Assembly: GCA_036186865.1 (NCBI GenBank)
Contig: AP025057.1
Span: 28,888,731 to 28,952,730, forward strand
Length of the DNA: 64,000 bases
Direction: 5' to 3'
From: Eustoma russellianum
Lineage: Eukaryota; Streptophyta; Magnoliopsida; Gentianales; Gentianaceae
This document shows positions 32,322-45,946 of this stretch, one piece after another. A program made the position numbers and the translations under genes. How positions within the stretch are numbered: position 1 is the stretch's first letter; each line of letters begins with the position of its first letter. Under the pieces are notes generated by a model, which was not told the DNA's origin, did no database searches, and was given only the letters and a program-made list of their open reading frames with translations.

Positions 32322-35300
32322 CTAGGATAAAACATCCTCAACTTGACTAAGACCCATACGGCTAACATGCTTGTGGAACATAACCGGTTCCACGGCCTTA
32401 GTCAAAGGGTCGGCCACCATGGAGTCTGTACTGATATGCTCAATACTGATCAGACCACTCTGAATTCTTTCTATAACAGCCAGATACTTCATCTCTATAT
32501 ATTTCGCTTTAGATGAACTCCGGTTGTTATTTGAATATAGCACCGCAGCTTTACTGTCACAGTAAATCCTCACTGGAGACGAGATAGTCTCCAATACCTG
32601 TAGTCCTGTGACAAAATTGCGAAGCCATATCGCCTGATTGGATGCGTGGAAATAAGCTACGAATTCCGCCTCCATAATGGAAGACGCCAATAAGGTCTGT
32701 TTTGCGCTTTTCCATGAGATCACACCTCCGGCTAGGGTAACCACATAGCCTGAGGTCAATTTCATGCTATCATAGCATCCAGCAAAATCGGAATATGTAT
32801 ATCTAGTGATCTCTAGCTTATCAGATCTCCGATACGTCAGTACATGTTGTTTCGTTTCTTGTAAATATTTCAACACCCTCTTTGCTGCGGTCCAATGATC
32901 CTTACTCGGATCAGAGAGGCATTTGTCTAACATTCCCATAATGAATGCCAAGTCTGGTCGTGTACATACTTGGGCATACATTATACTCCCTACTACCGAA
33001 GCATAGGGAGTATTCCTCATCTCTGAATGTTCAAACTCTGTTTGGGGACATTGCTTGAGACTGAACTTGTCTCCTCTTGCCACGGGGATACTAAGTGGTT
33101 TACACTTATCCATGCTATACCGCTTCAACACCTTTCGATGTATGTCTATTGTGAGAGACCTAAGATACCTTGGGTACGATTCCTCCGTATCTCAAATCCC
33201 AACTCATATGAGGCTTCACCAAGATCTTTCATCTCGAAATGTTTTCTCAGAAAGGCTTTGGTGTCGCTCAACATGTTTACATCGTTTGTTGCAAGCAGTA
33301 TATCATCTACGTACAAGATCATGAATATGAACTTGTTCCCACTAAACTTGTGATACACACATTCGTCAATTTGGTTTGCTTCAAAACCGAAAGAGGCAAC
33401 TACTTTGGTGAATTTTTGAAGTACCACTGTTGAGACGCTTGCTTGAGCCATAGATGGATTTCTTTAGTCGAGAAACCATGCCTTTTGGATCTCCCACCTC
33501 GAATTGAGGCGGTTGAACCATGTAAACGGTCTCGTCAAGTTCTCCGTTTAAAAACGCAGTCTTAACATCCATCTGATGTAGCTCAAGATCTAAGTGTGCC
33601 ACTAAAGCCATGATTATCTGGAAGAAATCCTTCGTGAATACTGGAGAGAAGGTTTCCGTATAGTCTATGCCCTCCTTTTGGGAAAACCCTTTAGCAACAA
33701 GTCGAGCTTTATATCGTTCTACGTTGCCTTTTGAATCCCGTTTGGTTTTAAATATCCATTTGCAACCAATGGGTTTCGAACCTTTAGGCAACGAGACGAC
33801 GTCCCATACCTTGTTGTCGTGCATAGACTTTATTTTTTTTCCTTGGCCTTTATCCACTTTTCTGAATTTCGACATTGCAATGCTTGTTGGACGTTTTCGG
33901 GGTCATCGTCCAACATACCAATATCGAATTCGTGTTCTTGGAGATACACCACATAATCGCCATGTATGGAGTTTCTCCGTTCACGAGTGGATCTCCTTAG
34001 GGGCACTTGTTCTTGGGATACTGTAGGTTCCTGAACTGCATCAGCTGGTAATTCATCGGGTTCTTCAGTAACTTCCTCAGGAACATGAACTTTTTCATGT
34101 GGAGCGTCACTACTGGGATGAGGTACCTCAGGTGCGGGTATCGCTGATGCTATCTCTCCAAAAGATGGTTCGATTCGCATTTCTGTTGCATCTGAGTGTG
34201 CCTCATCTAACTCGATGATCTGCTGATGCAAATCATTCCCCCCGGAACCAAAGTATCCTCAAAGAACTTTACCGAATTTGTCTCGAAAAATACTTTACTT
34301 GTGGGATCGTAGAATTTATACCTTCGTGACCTTTTCGAGTAACCAACAAAATAGCAATTGACTGTTTTGGTGTCCAGCTTTCTTTCATTTGGTCTGTAAG
34401 GCTTCGCCTATGCTGGACAGCCCCAAACCCTTATGTGGTTAAGGCTAGGCTTACGCTTAGTCCATAACTCATAAGGGGTCCTTATCGTTGCTTTAGTTGG
34501 TACTCGGTTGAGGATGTAAGCTGCGGCTTTAAGCGCTTCTCCCCAGAGAATAATGGTAGCGTAGTTTGACTCATCATACTACGCACCATGTCCATAAGTG
34601 TACGGTTTCGTCTTTCAGAAACACCATTCATGCTTGGTGACCCAGGCGTGGTGTACTGAGGGACGATTCCGTTTTCCTCTAGGTATTTAGCAAATGGTCC
34701 TGGACACTGTTCTCCTGATCCATCATATCGACCGTAGTATTCACCCCCACGGTCCGATCTGACGGCTTTAATCCTTTTGTTGAGTTGTAACTCAACTTCA
34801 GCTTTAAAAGATTTGAACATGTCTATTGCTTGCGCTTTTTCTTTAATCAAGAATATGTAGCCATATCGCGAATAGTCGTCAATAAAGGTGATAAAATAAG
34901 AGTGGCCATTTTGAGTAACCGGATGAAATGGGCCACTAATATCGGTATGAATCAACTCTAATGGACTATTTGCACGACTTGCTCCATATCTTCAGACTTT
35001 AGTTTGTTTTCCTTTAGCACAAAATACACACGACTCTAAGTCGGTAAAGTTTAAAAGATTGAGAATTTATGTTTTGACAAGACGTTCTATTCTGTTTTTG
35101 GACATGTGTCCTAAACGTCGATGCCAAAGTGATCCTGAATTCTCATGAGTTAATTTTGCTTTAAGGTTTTGCGTTACAACATGCAAGGTTTCCTGATTTG
35201 AAGCAACATTTATTGAATAAAGTTTATCAATTTCGGACATTATACCGTGACCAATCAATCTAGAAGCATGATAAAGTTGGAAATATCCATTTCCAAAATA

Positions 35301-36188
35301 ACCGTAATATCCACTTTTATCCAATCGATAAAACGAAATAAGATTTCGTTTAAACGATGGTACTACAAAAGTGTCATGCAAATTTAGATAGAAACCGGAT
35401 GTCAACAATAATCTGAAATGCCCGATAGCTTCAACCTTTATGCTGCTGCCATTTCTCCAATAGACGTATCTTTCATCGTCTCTTGGTTTTCTATGGCTTA
35501 GGCAACCTTGCATAGTCACAGATAGGTGAGTCGTGGCTCCCGTATCGACCCACCAAGTGGCTATATCCGAAACAAAATTAACTTCAGAACAAACTAAGAA
35601 TGTACCCTTTTTCTTGAGACAAGATATATAACCGGTACAGTTCTTCCTTAAGTGTCCTTCCTTGTTGCAAAAGAAATAAGTCATGCTTTTGGGTGCGTCA
35701 GTAGTAGGCATCCCTTTTTCCTTTTGACTTGCCTTTTGCACAGTAACCATTTCCGCAGCTTTGCGTTTCTTACCACCGAACTTGGTGGCGACAACATTCA
35801 TGATTTCATGCCCTCTTATGCTGCCGTTTCCACAGTACTGTTTCGAGCAAAGTTTCTTTAAGAGATTGCCTGCCTCGGCTTTCTCATTCTTTACATATCT
35901 TTGCTTGAGATCGGCTAAAAATTCTTTAACCGTCGTGGACTCAGAAACGTGTATCCTGAAGCATTTGGGAATAGTCTTTTGCATGATCATAAGACACATG
36001 CGATTTGATCGCAGCCAGCGTGGCATGTGAGATTTTTCCTCACTGGTACTTTCGTCTTTTAGCATAGCTGGACGATCTATCTGCAACGCAGTGTCTAGAT
36101 CAGCAATCCCCAGAAAGATCTCAAATTGACCTTTCCATTGCTTATAGTTTGAACGATTCATTGTAGGAATATCCTTAATGTTAGACAT
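32322..36188 (-). pseudogene. Copia B gag-pol remnant
   Basis: Gag starts near 36188 (MSNIKDIPTMNRSNYKQWKG). Between ~35830 and 35800 the Gag is shortened by an internal deletion. The zinc knuckle reads YFFCNKEGHLRKNC, so its first Cys is lost. Protease WWVDTGATTHLSV, integrase zinc site LWHRRLGH, and catalytic regions IHTDISGP, RSDRGGEY and NGVSERRNRT follow. RT shows YKARLVAKGFSQ, MDVKTAFLNGEL and LYVDDILLA (about 33290). RNase H shows SDFAGC, a SIMEAEF segment and MVADPLTKAV, ending at 32322. Stops and frameshifts split it into at least six pieces. It cannot move by itself. Confidence 0.9.
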
Positions 36189-37596
36189 TATTACTGAAAA
36201 GCAAACAAGAAACGAACTTAAATACACAACACGTGTAATCTTTAAACTACATAAAAAACAAATATCAAAATAGAACCCTGATTACATCTACCAATTGTCT
36301 TCTAATATTGGGACTCTTTGGAGTCATCCCAATACCTTCCAACAATTGAGTATAGTGGTCAATATGACGGCTCTCCAAGCATGGGTTAACCACCTTCCTT
36401 TGGGCCGATGAGTTAACCTATGCATTTAAAGCTTCGCCGCCGGCCCTATTTGGGTTCACTACCATGCTTATATGTGTTTTCGACAATCACACCTTCCTTT
36501 GGGCCGGTCAATGATTGCCTCCAACACATACATGCCCTTCACGATCATAACAAATATAGTGGCGATGATATGATTGCCGCACTTTAAGGGGATCATATTA
36601 AAGCCCTACATTTGCTAAGCCGCGTAACTTTATGGTTCTAAATGATCCGCAGTTTCTGACTGACCCTTTTGCACGTACCGTGCATACTTAACCCCAACAT
36701 CCGTTTTATTTTACTTAAACCAATTTGAACTTAGCTTGATTCCCTTTACGGCTCAAATAAGAACCACCTTGAACCAAGCTTAGTTCTCCTTACGGTTTAA
36801 GAAAATAATATCTTTATCAATCAATTTAATAGGTGATATAACCTTATGATGGGTCTCATTGAGTGTGAAATGAACCGATTCAGTAATACCCACTTGCCAT
36901 AAGGATGTATTACCATTCCACATAATTTTCAGGCCACCGGTGGAGTCACAATGGTCTCGCTTAAGTACCGGCTTTCTTAGACAAAACTATGTGTACGGTG
37001 TTTTTATCATAACTCAATGAGTCATCTATCACGAGTATAAACTGCATTGATTGATAAGTGTTGGTTAATTCAGTCAACTTAATCCATCGAATTAACTTGG
37101 TTGAACTCGATCAAACCGGGTCAAACAAGATTCGGATCCTTATTGGATTAAGTTCCTTAACTTTATTTGTTTATTTGTTAACATGCATAAACATAAGGCA
37201 TAAATAAATAAACAAATAACTGCATGCATATAAAGAAATATTAACTGGAAATTAAACTTAACACTTGATTATTATTATTTTAGATTTTCTTTAAAATAAT
37301 AATAATAGTTTATTATTATTATTATTTTCCTTAATAAACTTAAAATAATAACAATAATAATCAAATTATTATCATTATTATTTACTTTATTTTCCTTTAA
37401 AAGAAACTTTAAAATAATAATAATAATAATAATTACTTATTGCTATTACTATTTTTCTTTAATAATAATAACAATAATAATTAAATTATCATCATCATTA
37501 CTATTTTCTTTAAAAGGAAACTTTAAAATAATAATAATAATAACAATTTATTATTATAATTATTTTCCTTAAAAGAAACTTTAAATAATAATAATA
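36189..37596 (-). other. Leader of copia B, with AAT-repeat tract
   Basis: Non-coding 5' part of the outer element between its gag and the inner insertion. From about 37265 to 37596 it becomes a degenerate (AAT/TTA)n trinucleotide repeat, which was the target of the inner element. The leader resumes at 43989-44543 on the other side. Confidence 0.75.
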
Positions 37597-37831
37597 TGTT
37601 ATAAACTCAAACAAAATATAAATAAAACAACAAAAGATTGTATGATATATATCTTCAAAGGTGTATCTAATCTCACAAGAAATTGTCCTATTTATAGGAC
37701 ATGAAAATGTAACATCTTCTTGGGATTAATACCTACTAACACCATGATCCTTAGTGGGTGTTAATAGCCTTAGTGGGTGTTAATATTTGGACATCCACTA
37801 ACCCCACTAACATACATAATAATACACAATA
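37597..37831 (-). repeat. 3' LTR of inner copia
   Basis: 235 bp. The match between LTRs, purine tract and target duplication implies that the element begins TATT on its own strand in place of the usual TG. The other end is the normal CA. Confidence 0.85.
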
Positions 37832-37863
37832 CTCCCCCTTGGATGTCCAAATTTTATAGAATA

Positions 37864-38028
37864 TGCCTCGTTAAAACCTTGCCAAGAAAAACCCAGTGGG
37901 ATAAAAACTTGGTCGAAGGAAAAAGAGTACACATTCATAAAATTGGTAAGTGTGATACACTGCCTCATTAAAACCTTGCCAAGAAAAACCCTGTGGGATA
38001 AAAACTTGGACGAAGGAAAAAGAGTACA
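37864..38028. repeat. Direct duplication in the 3' UTR of the inner copia
   Basis: A ~68-bp unit beginning tgcctc(g/a)ttaaaaccttg occurs at 37864-37931 and 37961-38028 with few differences. It lies between the end of the pol frame and the purine tract. Confidence 0.8.
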
Positions 38029-38041
38029 GTGTGTATAGTAA

Positions 38042-41000
38042 TCACACTTCCCCTGATGCTGGCAAAAGGTCTTTCAGTTGACGCATTCCAATGTTGTAGA
38101 CCATCTTTCTAAATATAGTTGCTGGTAGAGCTTTGGTGAACAAATCAGCAAAATTCTTGTTTGATTGTATCTGCTGGATATCAATGTCGCCATTCTTCTC
38201 TAGATCATGAGTGTAGAAAAATTTTGGTGATATATGCTTCGTTCTGTCTCCTTTGATATAGCCATTCTTAATTTGAGCAATACATGCAGCGTTATCTTCA
38301 AACAAAATCGTCGGAGTCTTCCTTAGTGATGATAATCCACATGATTCTTGAATATGTTGAATCATCGATCTTAACCATACACATTCACGACTCGCTTCAT
38401 GTAATGCTAAAATCTCAGAATGGTTGGAAGATGTGGCTGTTAATGTCTGCTTCACTGATCTCCATGATATAGCAGTACCTCCACAAGTAAAAACATATCC
38501 ACTCTGTGATCTTCCCTTATGCGGGTCAGATAGATAGCCCGCATCAGCATATCCAACCAATTGTGACTTAGAATTCTTTGAATAGAATAGACCCATATCC
38601 ATTGTTCCCCGAAGATAGCGAAGAATATGCTTGACACCATTCCAATGCCTTCGTGTTGGTGTAGAGCTATATCTTGCCAATAAATTCACTGAGAATGATA
38701 TATCTGGTCTCGAACAATTTGCAAGATACATGAAAGCACCAATAGCACTAAGATAAGGTACTTCTGGACCTAATAATTCCTCATTATCTTCTGGTGGTCG
38801 GAATGGATCTTTCTTTACATCTAATGATCTTACTACCATAGGACTACTCAATGGATGAGCTTTATCCATATAAAATCTCTTCAAGATCTTCTCTGTGTAT
38901 GCAGATTGATGAAGAAAGATTCTATTAGGCAAATGCTCGATCTGCAGGCCGAGACAAAATTTGGTTTTTCCGAGATCTTTCATCTCAAACTCTTTCATGA
39001 GATAATTAGCAGTTTTGGTTAGTTCTTTAGGAGTTCCAACAAGATTCAAGTCATCGACATACACTGCAATTATAGAGAACCCATTTTCAGATCTTTTGAT
39101 AAATACGCATGGACAAATTGGATTGTTTACATATCCTTCTCTAATGAGATACTCACTGAGACGATTATACCACATCCTGCCAGATTGTTTTAGTCCATAC
39201 AAGGATCTCTATAATTTGATTGAGTATAATTCATGTGCCTTTTGATTACATTTTGTAGGCAATTTTAATCCTTCAGGGATCGCCATATAAATATCATTGT
39301 CTAAAAAACCATATAAATATGCGGTAACCACATCCATTAACCGCATATCAAGGTTTTTAGCAACTGCCAGACTGATTAGATATCGTAACGTTATGACATC
39401 AATTACTGGAGAATATGTTTCATCATAATCAAGCCGAGGTCTTTGAAAAACCTTGCGCAACAAGACGTGCCTTGTATCGCACAATCTCATTTTTCTCATT
39501 GCGTTTTCGTACAAAAACCCATTTATATCCAATAGGTTTTATCCCTTCAGGGGTTTGAACTACATGTCCAAATACTTTGCGACTTTCTAATGATTTCAGT
39601 TCTGCTTGGATTGCATCTTTCCACTTTGGCCAATCATTTCTTTGTCGACATTGTTCAATGGATCTCGGTTCAGGATCCTCATTCACAATTTCACATGCAA
39701 TACCATAAGCAAAAACATGATCAATAATAACCTTTTGTCTATCCCAATTTTCTCCCGAACTTACATAATTCAAAGAGACTTCTTCAAAATTTTGTTCACT
39801 TGCTTCTTCAGGAGCAACTTGTTTATCAATTTTAGACTGATCAGTTTTAATTTCTATAGCGCTTTCAGGTTGTGAACTTCTTTGCTCTTTTGGAGTATTC
39901 TCTTCGGGAGCATTAACTTGCACCCTTCTCTTTCGAGGGTTTTTATCTTTTGCACCGACATGGCGTCCACGTTTTATACTTGCTTTTGTTATACCATTAT
40001 CATGTCTTTCAGAGACATCAAGCCGAATTGGCGTATTCATCGCCGGAACGTGGGATTTTGTTGGGATTTTTTTATCCTTTGACTATCAGTAAATGCGTCA
40101 GGCAACTGATTTGCAATATTTTGTAAATGAATTATCCTTCTTACTTCTTGTTCGCATTGATTTGTTCGTGGGTCAAGATGAGAAAGTGAAGGAACGTTCC
40201 ATGTAATTTCACGCCGTTCTTCAGGAAACGGTATTTTCTCTCCCCCTAACGGCAGGAAAACTTTCTCATCAAAATGACAATCGGCATATCGTGCCTTAAA
40301 TAAATCACCCGTCAGGGGCTCAACATATCTCACAATAGATGGAGAATCAAAACCCACATATATGTCTAGACGTCTCTGAGGACCCAGTTTTGTCCGTTGT
40401 GGTGGAGCAATCGGAACATAAATTGCACAACCAAAAATCTTTAAGTGTGAAATTTCAAGCTGCTGGCCAGATACCATTTGCAATGGCGAATATGGTTGAA
40501 ATGAACTGGGTCTAAGCCGTATTAATACAGATGCATGCAGAATTGCATGTCCCCAAGCTGTCATGGGTAAATTAGATCTTAAGAGCATAGGTCTAGCAAT
40601 CAGTTGTAAACGTTTTATAAATGACTCTGTCAGGCCATTTTGAGTATGCACATGTGCCACTGAATGCTCAACATCAATCCCAATCGACATGCAATAATCA
40701 TTAAAAACTTGGGAAGTAAATTCACCAGCATTATCAAGACGAATAGATTTAATTGGATAATCCAGAAATTGTGCTCTTAAGCGTATAATCTGAGCAAGAA
40801 GCTTGGCAAATGCTACTGTTCTTGTCGAAAGCAAACTCACATGAGACCATCGTGAAGAGGCATCCAATAAGACCATAAAATATCGAAATGGTCCACAAGG
40901 GGGATCAATGGGTCCACAAATATCTCCTTGTATTCTTTGTAAAAACATAGGAGATTCAACATGAACCTTAATCGGAGATGGCCTCTTGATTAATTTTCCT

Positions 41001-41579
41001 CGTGAACAAGCAACACACACACAATCACGAGGTAAAAGAATCTTCTGGTTCTTTAAAGGATGTCCATGTGAGTTTTGTACAATTCTACGCATCATTACTG
41101 ATCCCGGATGGCCAAGTCGATCATGCCATAACATGAATAATGTTGGATCATTGAACTTCTGGTTCATCACAATATTAGATTCTATTGGATGTATAGTCGC
41201 ATAATACAATCCAGATGAGAAAATCAGGAATTGTTCTTTTACAAGCTTCTAGCCTGATTCTTCGTATGTAATACATAAAAATTCCATATTCCCTTTATTC
41301 ATGGTTTCAATATGAAAACCATTAAGACGTATGTCTTTGAAACTCAACAAGTTTCGTTTCGACTTGGTAGAAAATAATGCCATATTGATCAATATATGTG
41401 TACCACCCGGTAGTATAATAGTTGCTCTTCCAGTCTCCATAGCCCTCAATCAATGATGTAGTGCCCGAAATTGTACTAACATTTGCTTTTGTCAATTGCA
41501 ATGTCGAAAAATATTTTCGATCGCGAAGAATTGTGTGTGTCGTTCCACTGTCAACTAGACTGATGTCCCCACCATTCAT
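38042..41579 (-). pseudogene. Inner copia protease, integrase, RT and RNase H
   Basis: Protease DSGTTHTIL at the 5' end (~41550). Integrase zinc site LWHDRLGHPG with CVACSRGK, then GDICGPIDPP, RLDNAGEFTS and NGLTESFIKR. An acidic spacer follows. RT shows YKARLVAQGFSK, MDVVTAYLYGFL and IIAVYVDDLNLVG. RNase H shows GYADAGYLSDP, SNHSEILALHEA and FADLFTKALP, finishing at 38042. The frame changes near 41220, 40040, 39460 and 39205, each with only a small overlap or gap. The pieces are long (up to 390 codons), so decay is light. Confidence 0.9.
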
Positions 41580-41835
41580 CTTGAATATATGTCTAGCATA
41601 GCATATACAAATTTTATAATTAATTTAATTACAAAGAATCAACACATAAATAGAAGTTATAATGTAAAAGACAACGAAATTTTATTTATGCAAACAAATA
41701 AGTTTAAATTGAAACAAAGGTGCATGCTAAGACGTCATAAACAAAATGAAAACTTATTCAAAAAAAACATGACTAATAACTAGATATCCTACATAATTAT
41801 GCTTGACCATTGTTATTTGTAACATCGTCCACAAA

Positions 41836-42843
41836 CTAGATTCCATTGCCATCCATACTCGAGCCTATAAGATAATCTTCAAGATCTAAATCATCAAAAT
41901 GATTGGGGATTATGTCATCATTATCTGCTATATTTCCAAAGTCTGCAAAATTACTTTGTTTTCCCTTGCCTTTATCCTTCTGGGATGCCTGATAAAGATC
42001 AACCAAATGTATTGGTGTACGGCAAGTACGAGACCAATGCCCGTGAGATCCGCATCGATAACATGTCTCATCGTGATGCTTAGCTTTTGCACCATCTTTT
42101 GCAGCTTTTGCCTTTTCATGCGGCTTTTCATTATGTTCCCACTTCTGGTGGTATGGTGTAAAGCTTTTACCACGGCCACGACCTCTACCGCGGCCACGCC
42201 CACGACAACGAGCACGTCCTCTACCACGACCATTAAAAGTTACATTCGCTTCAAGGAATGGTTTTGACCCGGTCGGGTGAGAAGTGTGGTTTTTCATCAA
42301 TAGTTCATTATTTTGTTCAGCAACTAAGAGACATGAAATGAGCTGGGAATATTTTTCAAAATTTCGTTCCCTGTATTGCTGCTGCATGAGCATATTCGAT
42401 GCATGAAAAGTAGTGAATGTTTTTTTCTAACATGTCAGCATCAGTGACTTTATCACCACACAACCTCAATTGAGAAACAATAGAAAACATAGCAGAGTTA
42501 TATACATTGACTGTTTTATAATCTTGCAACCTCAGGTGCAACCAGTCATATCGAGCCTTTGGGAGGATAACACTTTTATAATGATCATATCGTTCCTCTA
42601 GATTTTCCACAATTCTCGAGGCTCTTTCACCCCAAGATATTCGGATTTCAGCCCGTCGTGGAGATGATGACGAATGAACATCATGACTTTAGCCTTATCT
42701 TGTTCACTAGCCACAACATCATCCTTAATTGTATGCCCGAGGTTCATGGCCATCAAATGGATTTCAGCATCAAGAACTCATGCCATGTAATTTCTTCCGG
42801 AAATATCAAGGGCAGCAAATTCCAGTTTGGTGATGTTCGTCAT
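41836..42843 (-). pseudogene. Inner copia gag
   Basis: The ATG at 42843-42841 opens MTNITKLEFAALDISGRNYM, followed quickly by an in-frame TGA; the frame is lost again near 42605. The middle is UBN2-like Gag with YDHYKSVILPKARYDWLHL and DADMLEKN. A very Arg/Gly-rich tract (~42250-42160) precedes the zinc knuckle CYRCGSHGHWSRTC near 42060. An acidic tail ends at 41836. Confidence 0.85.
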
Positions 42844-43753
42844 TATTCTGATTAGACATAAAGAAAATATATTATATTCCGTGAAAAATGCAGATAGATG
42901 CAAGATAAAGGCACTGAACTGATGTTAAGTACAACGAAAAAAAAATATAATCACAGATCACTCTCCGAAGTCTAAGACCAGTCGTTCCAAAAAAAAGCGG
43001 ATTGTCGCACGCAGATCACATATATATTTAGATGTATGAATCAATTTATTTATCACTTAAAAGTAATTCAGGTTAGCACCTGAACAAAGAAACAATACCA
43101 TCAGAGAGCTAAATATGAGCATGAACCCCCAACATGTGTTTTCACATGTTTTAATAAGTACGGCTAAGAAGAAAAAAAACGTGCAAACTTTAAAAAAAAA
43201 ATCCAACCTCAATAGTATTAACATATACAAGCTCAAATCTTTGGATAAAACCATTTGATCAAAACACATCGCAGTTCTTTCATACCACATAGATAACATG
43301 AAAAAAACCATATATCTGCACATCTTCAAGTCCAGATCAATACAAATTATAGAAATCAACACACATTCAACAAAAAACAAAAAAACTACAGATCATCAAT
43401 ATTTGAACCACCAAACTATAGATTAAAATGTCTTGATTGGAACAAAATACACAAACATGAAAAAAAAAACTATAACCAGAAGAGGAAAAAGGGCAGGTTC
43501 TTTAGCAGAGTGGATACATAAAGAGAAGAAGAAATCTGTTATAGTTTTTGTTGTTAACCAAATTCCACGAAATAAGGAAACTGTTATACAAAACAGTAAA
43601 AAAAAACTAAATGATATACCTGAGCATACATGAGCTGCATTTTTAGTTTTATAATAGGATATGCAGTAAAAAAATGCATGAGCTGTATACCGTAAGAAAA
43701 TATTTTAAATTTCTTACCACGATGAATCTATGTAAAGCGTCGTGCTGATAACG
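42844..43753 (-). other. Leader of the inner copia
   Basis: Non-coding stretch between gag and the 5' LTR, rich in A runs on the plus strand. Short ORFs here have no family resemblance. Confidence 0.6.
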
Positions 43754-43988
43754 TGTTATAAACTCAAACAAAATATAAATAAAACAACAAAAGATTGTAT
43801 GATATATATCTTCAAAGGTGTATCTAATCTCACAAGAAATTGTCCTATTTATAGGACATGAAAATGTAACATCTTCTTGGGATTAATACCCACTAACACC
43901 ATGATCCTTAGTGGGTGTTAATAGCCTTAGTGTGTGTTAATATTTGGACATCCACTAACCCCACTAACATACATAATAATACACAATA
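43754..43988 (-). repeat. 5' LTR of inner copia
   Basis: 235 bp, nearly identical to 37597-37831. Confidence 0.95.
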
Positions 43989-44557
43989 TAATAAAAATTA
44001 TTATTATTTATTTTATCTAAAATAATAATAATAAACAAATAAAGCTGAAAATGAGTAGCGGGTCGGACAGAAACCCGCCTGCCCAATCTGATTTTCCAGT
44101 TCTTTTTTTAATTGAATCCGAATTTGGGCCGAAGCCCTATTGTGGAACATGGCCAAACCGGGTCAAACCCGGATACGGGCCCAGACCCCTGCAAGAAACT
44201 GCCGCCGAAAAATTATAGAATTTTGGCCAAGGGAAAGAATCGAACCCTGGAACTTCAGCCTTTTTGTCTTAGCAAGGGCCAGTAATATATTTATATTAAA
44301 AACTTTAGAATTTCAGAAAAACTCAACACCCTGAAATCTCGCTGGGGTCGACCCAGCGACTTTCAACATTAATACCAGGACACTGGCCACTAGACCAGCT
44401 TCTGTTTTGGTCTGTCTAAAAGGCACCTTTACATACAAGAGGAAAACCAGAACCCTTTTATTATTCCAGAAAAACGTTTTGACCCCCAAAAATTTCCATT
44501 TTTCGAGCATGAACAGATTAACATAATGATTTGATTAGGCCTCCTCTGATACCACTA
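43989..44557 (-). other. Leader of copia B, distal part, with primer site
   Basis: Continuation of the outer element's leader. It holds the primer-binding site (complement of 44544-44554) beside the 5' LTR. No coding sequence. Confidence 0.75.
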
Positions 44558-45517
44558 TGTTGGATTTAATTTAATAAATCCCTAAATAGGACCGTTTAAT
44601 CGAATCAATGGACAAAGTAACAAAATGCGGAAAAATATACCTTGCTCCATTATTGTTGTTAATCTGAACACGTACGCTGCAACTGCTCCGGCTGATGATG
44701 AATCTGGCGCGATCCAAGGATTCACGACCTCCCACCAATTGCTGATACACCCCTTGAATGGAATCAACAATTCACTGCTTTACCCGATGGAGAGGCTAGG
44801 CAGTGTGGGCTTTATAGAACAAGGTTGACGCACCCTCTCATTTTTCTCTCTCTATGGCCGAATTCTTAATTGTATTTGATGATATGAGGAGGTGCCTCCT
44901 CCTTTATATAGAGGGAGAATAGGGGAATCCTAATTGGCATATTCCTTAATGGATAATGTTTTTTTTATCCCAGATGTCTGGAATATACTTGATGCTATAT
45001 TCAAGTTATATTTATCCATTATCCAATAGGAATCCTGATGGGCATATTCCTTTATGGATAGAGATTCTTTTATCCCAGATACCTGGAATATACTTGATGC
45101 TATATTCAAGTTATCTCTATCCATTATCAAATATTATCTAATATTTAATAATAAATATTATTAAATATTATTTAATATTTAATTATTGTACCAACAATTA
45201 TCTACTAGCCATACATGGGTTGTCGCCCCTCGGGGACCAGATGTCGTAACTTTATGGTCGTTGCACTTTGAGCCCATCCATCGCGGTCTCTGATCATATG
45301 ACTATCTACATATTTGGGGTTTCCATTTAGACCGCACTATACATCCACAAGTATGCCCGATGATCACTTAACGTGTGGATGTTTTACGTAACAATTAATA
45401 TTATTACGTGACATATGTGACATATAATATTATCATACATAACGTCCACCTTATGATTAATTCGATAAACTTTATCAACGTGTTGCGCATCACACGTATC
45501 TCGAATTAATCCCAACA
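44558..45517 (-). repeat. 5' LTR of copia B
   Basis: 960 bp. Pairs with 30929-31893; differences include a four-base indel near 44893. Confidence 0.9.
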
Positions 45518-45946
45518 TGCCAAACTACAACGGAGTGAATAACAGGAAAAACCATTCTCTGGAGGTCAGCAGCAAAGACAAATCACAGCAAATAGCCATT
45601 CGTAAGAATATTGCTTACCCTAAAGATACATACATACATATCATTACAATAACCTTAAACCCGGTGCCCCCAAAATAGAGAGATTCAAGGACCATACTAC
45701 TGAACATAAGAATGGGGGCAACCAAAAGATTTAGTACAACAAAATTCTAGGGAATGCAAGAAATCCCAGCTCAATTTAGCTGGATATCTGCCCATCCAGG
45801 TTTCTACACATGAAAGGGAGTGAAAAGATTCCGGTTTTGCTGCCAATTCTGCATAGAACACTTGAAAATCAAACACGCCATGAAGCCAAAGAGAAAACAA
45901 GTGGAGCAAGTCCATCAGCTGTTCGGCTCATCAATGATCAAACATG

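Larger units (their letters stand above)
37597..43988 (-). mobile_element. Ty1-copia retrotransposon (inner), nested in copia B
   Basis: A 6,392-bp minus-strand element with 235-bp LTRs that differ at about two positions (<1%), so it is the youngest LTR element here. TAATA flanks both ends (37592-37596 and 43989-43993), inside an AAT-repeat tract. The purine tract (complement of ctcccccttgg at 37832-37842) lies beside the left LTR. The primer-binding region beside the right LTR reads, on the minus strand, cgttatcagcacgacgc, a type seen in other plant copia elements. Gag and pol are present with few breaks. Confidence 0.95.
30929..45517 (-). mobile_element. Ty1-copia retrotransposon B (outer), split by a nested copia
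   Basis: Minus-strand element with ~960-bp LTRs at 30929-31893 and 44558-45517. The primer site (complement of 44544-44554, TGGTATCAGAG) lies beside the right LTR and the purine tract beside the left. Flanks tgtca (30924-30928) and tgcca (45518-45522) look like a 5-bp target duplication with one change. The LTRs differ by several percent and small indels, so it is older than the inner element at 37597-43988, which interrupts its leader. Without that insert it would be ~8.2 kb. Its right end lies only ~430 bp past the stop codon of the small proline-rich gene. Confidence 0.9.

Noticed and set aside
37265..37596. CRISPR-like regular repeat
   Set aside because: It is a degenerate AAT/TTA trinucleotide repeat in a retrotransposon leader of a plant genome, without unique spacers.
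41899..42267. 122-codon plus-strand ORF with Thr/Ser repeats
   Set aside because: It is antisense to the Arg/Gly-rich tract and zinc knuckle of the inner copia gag.
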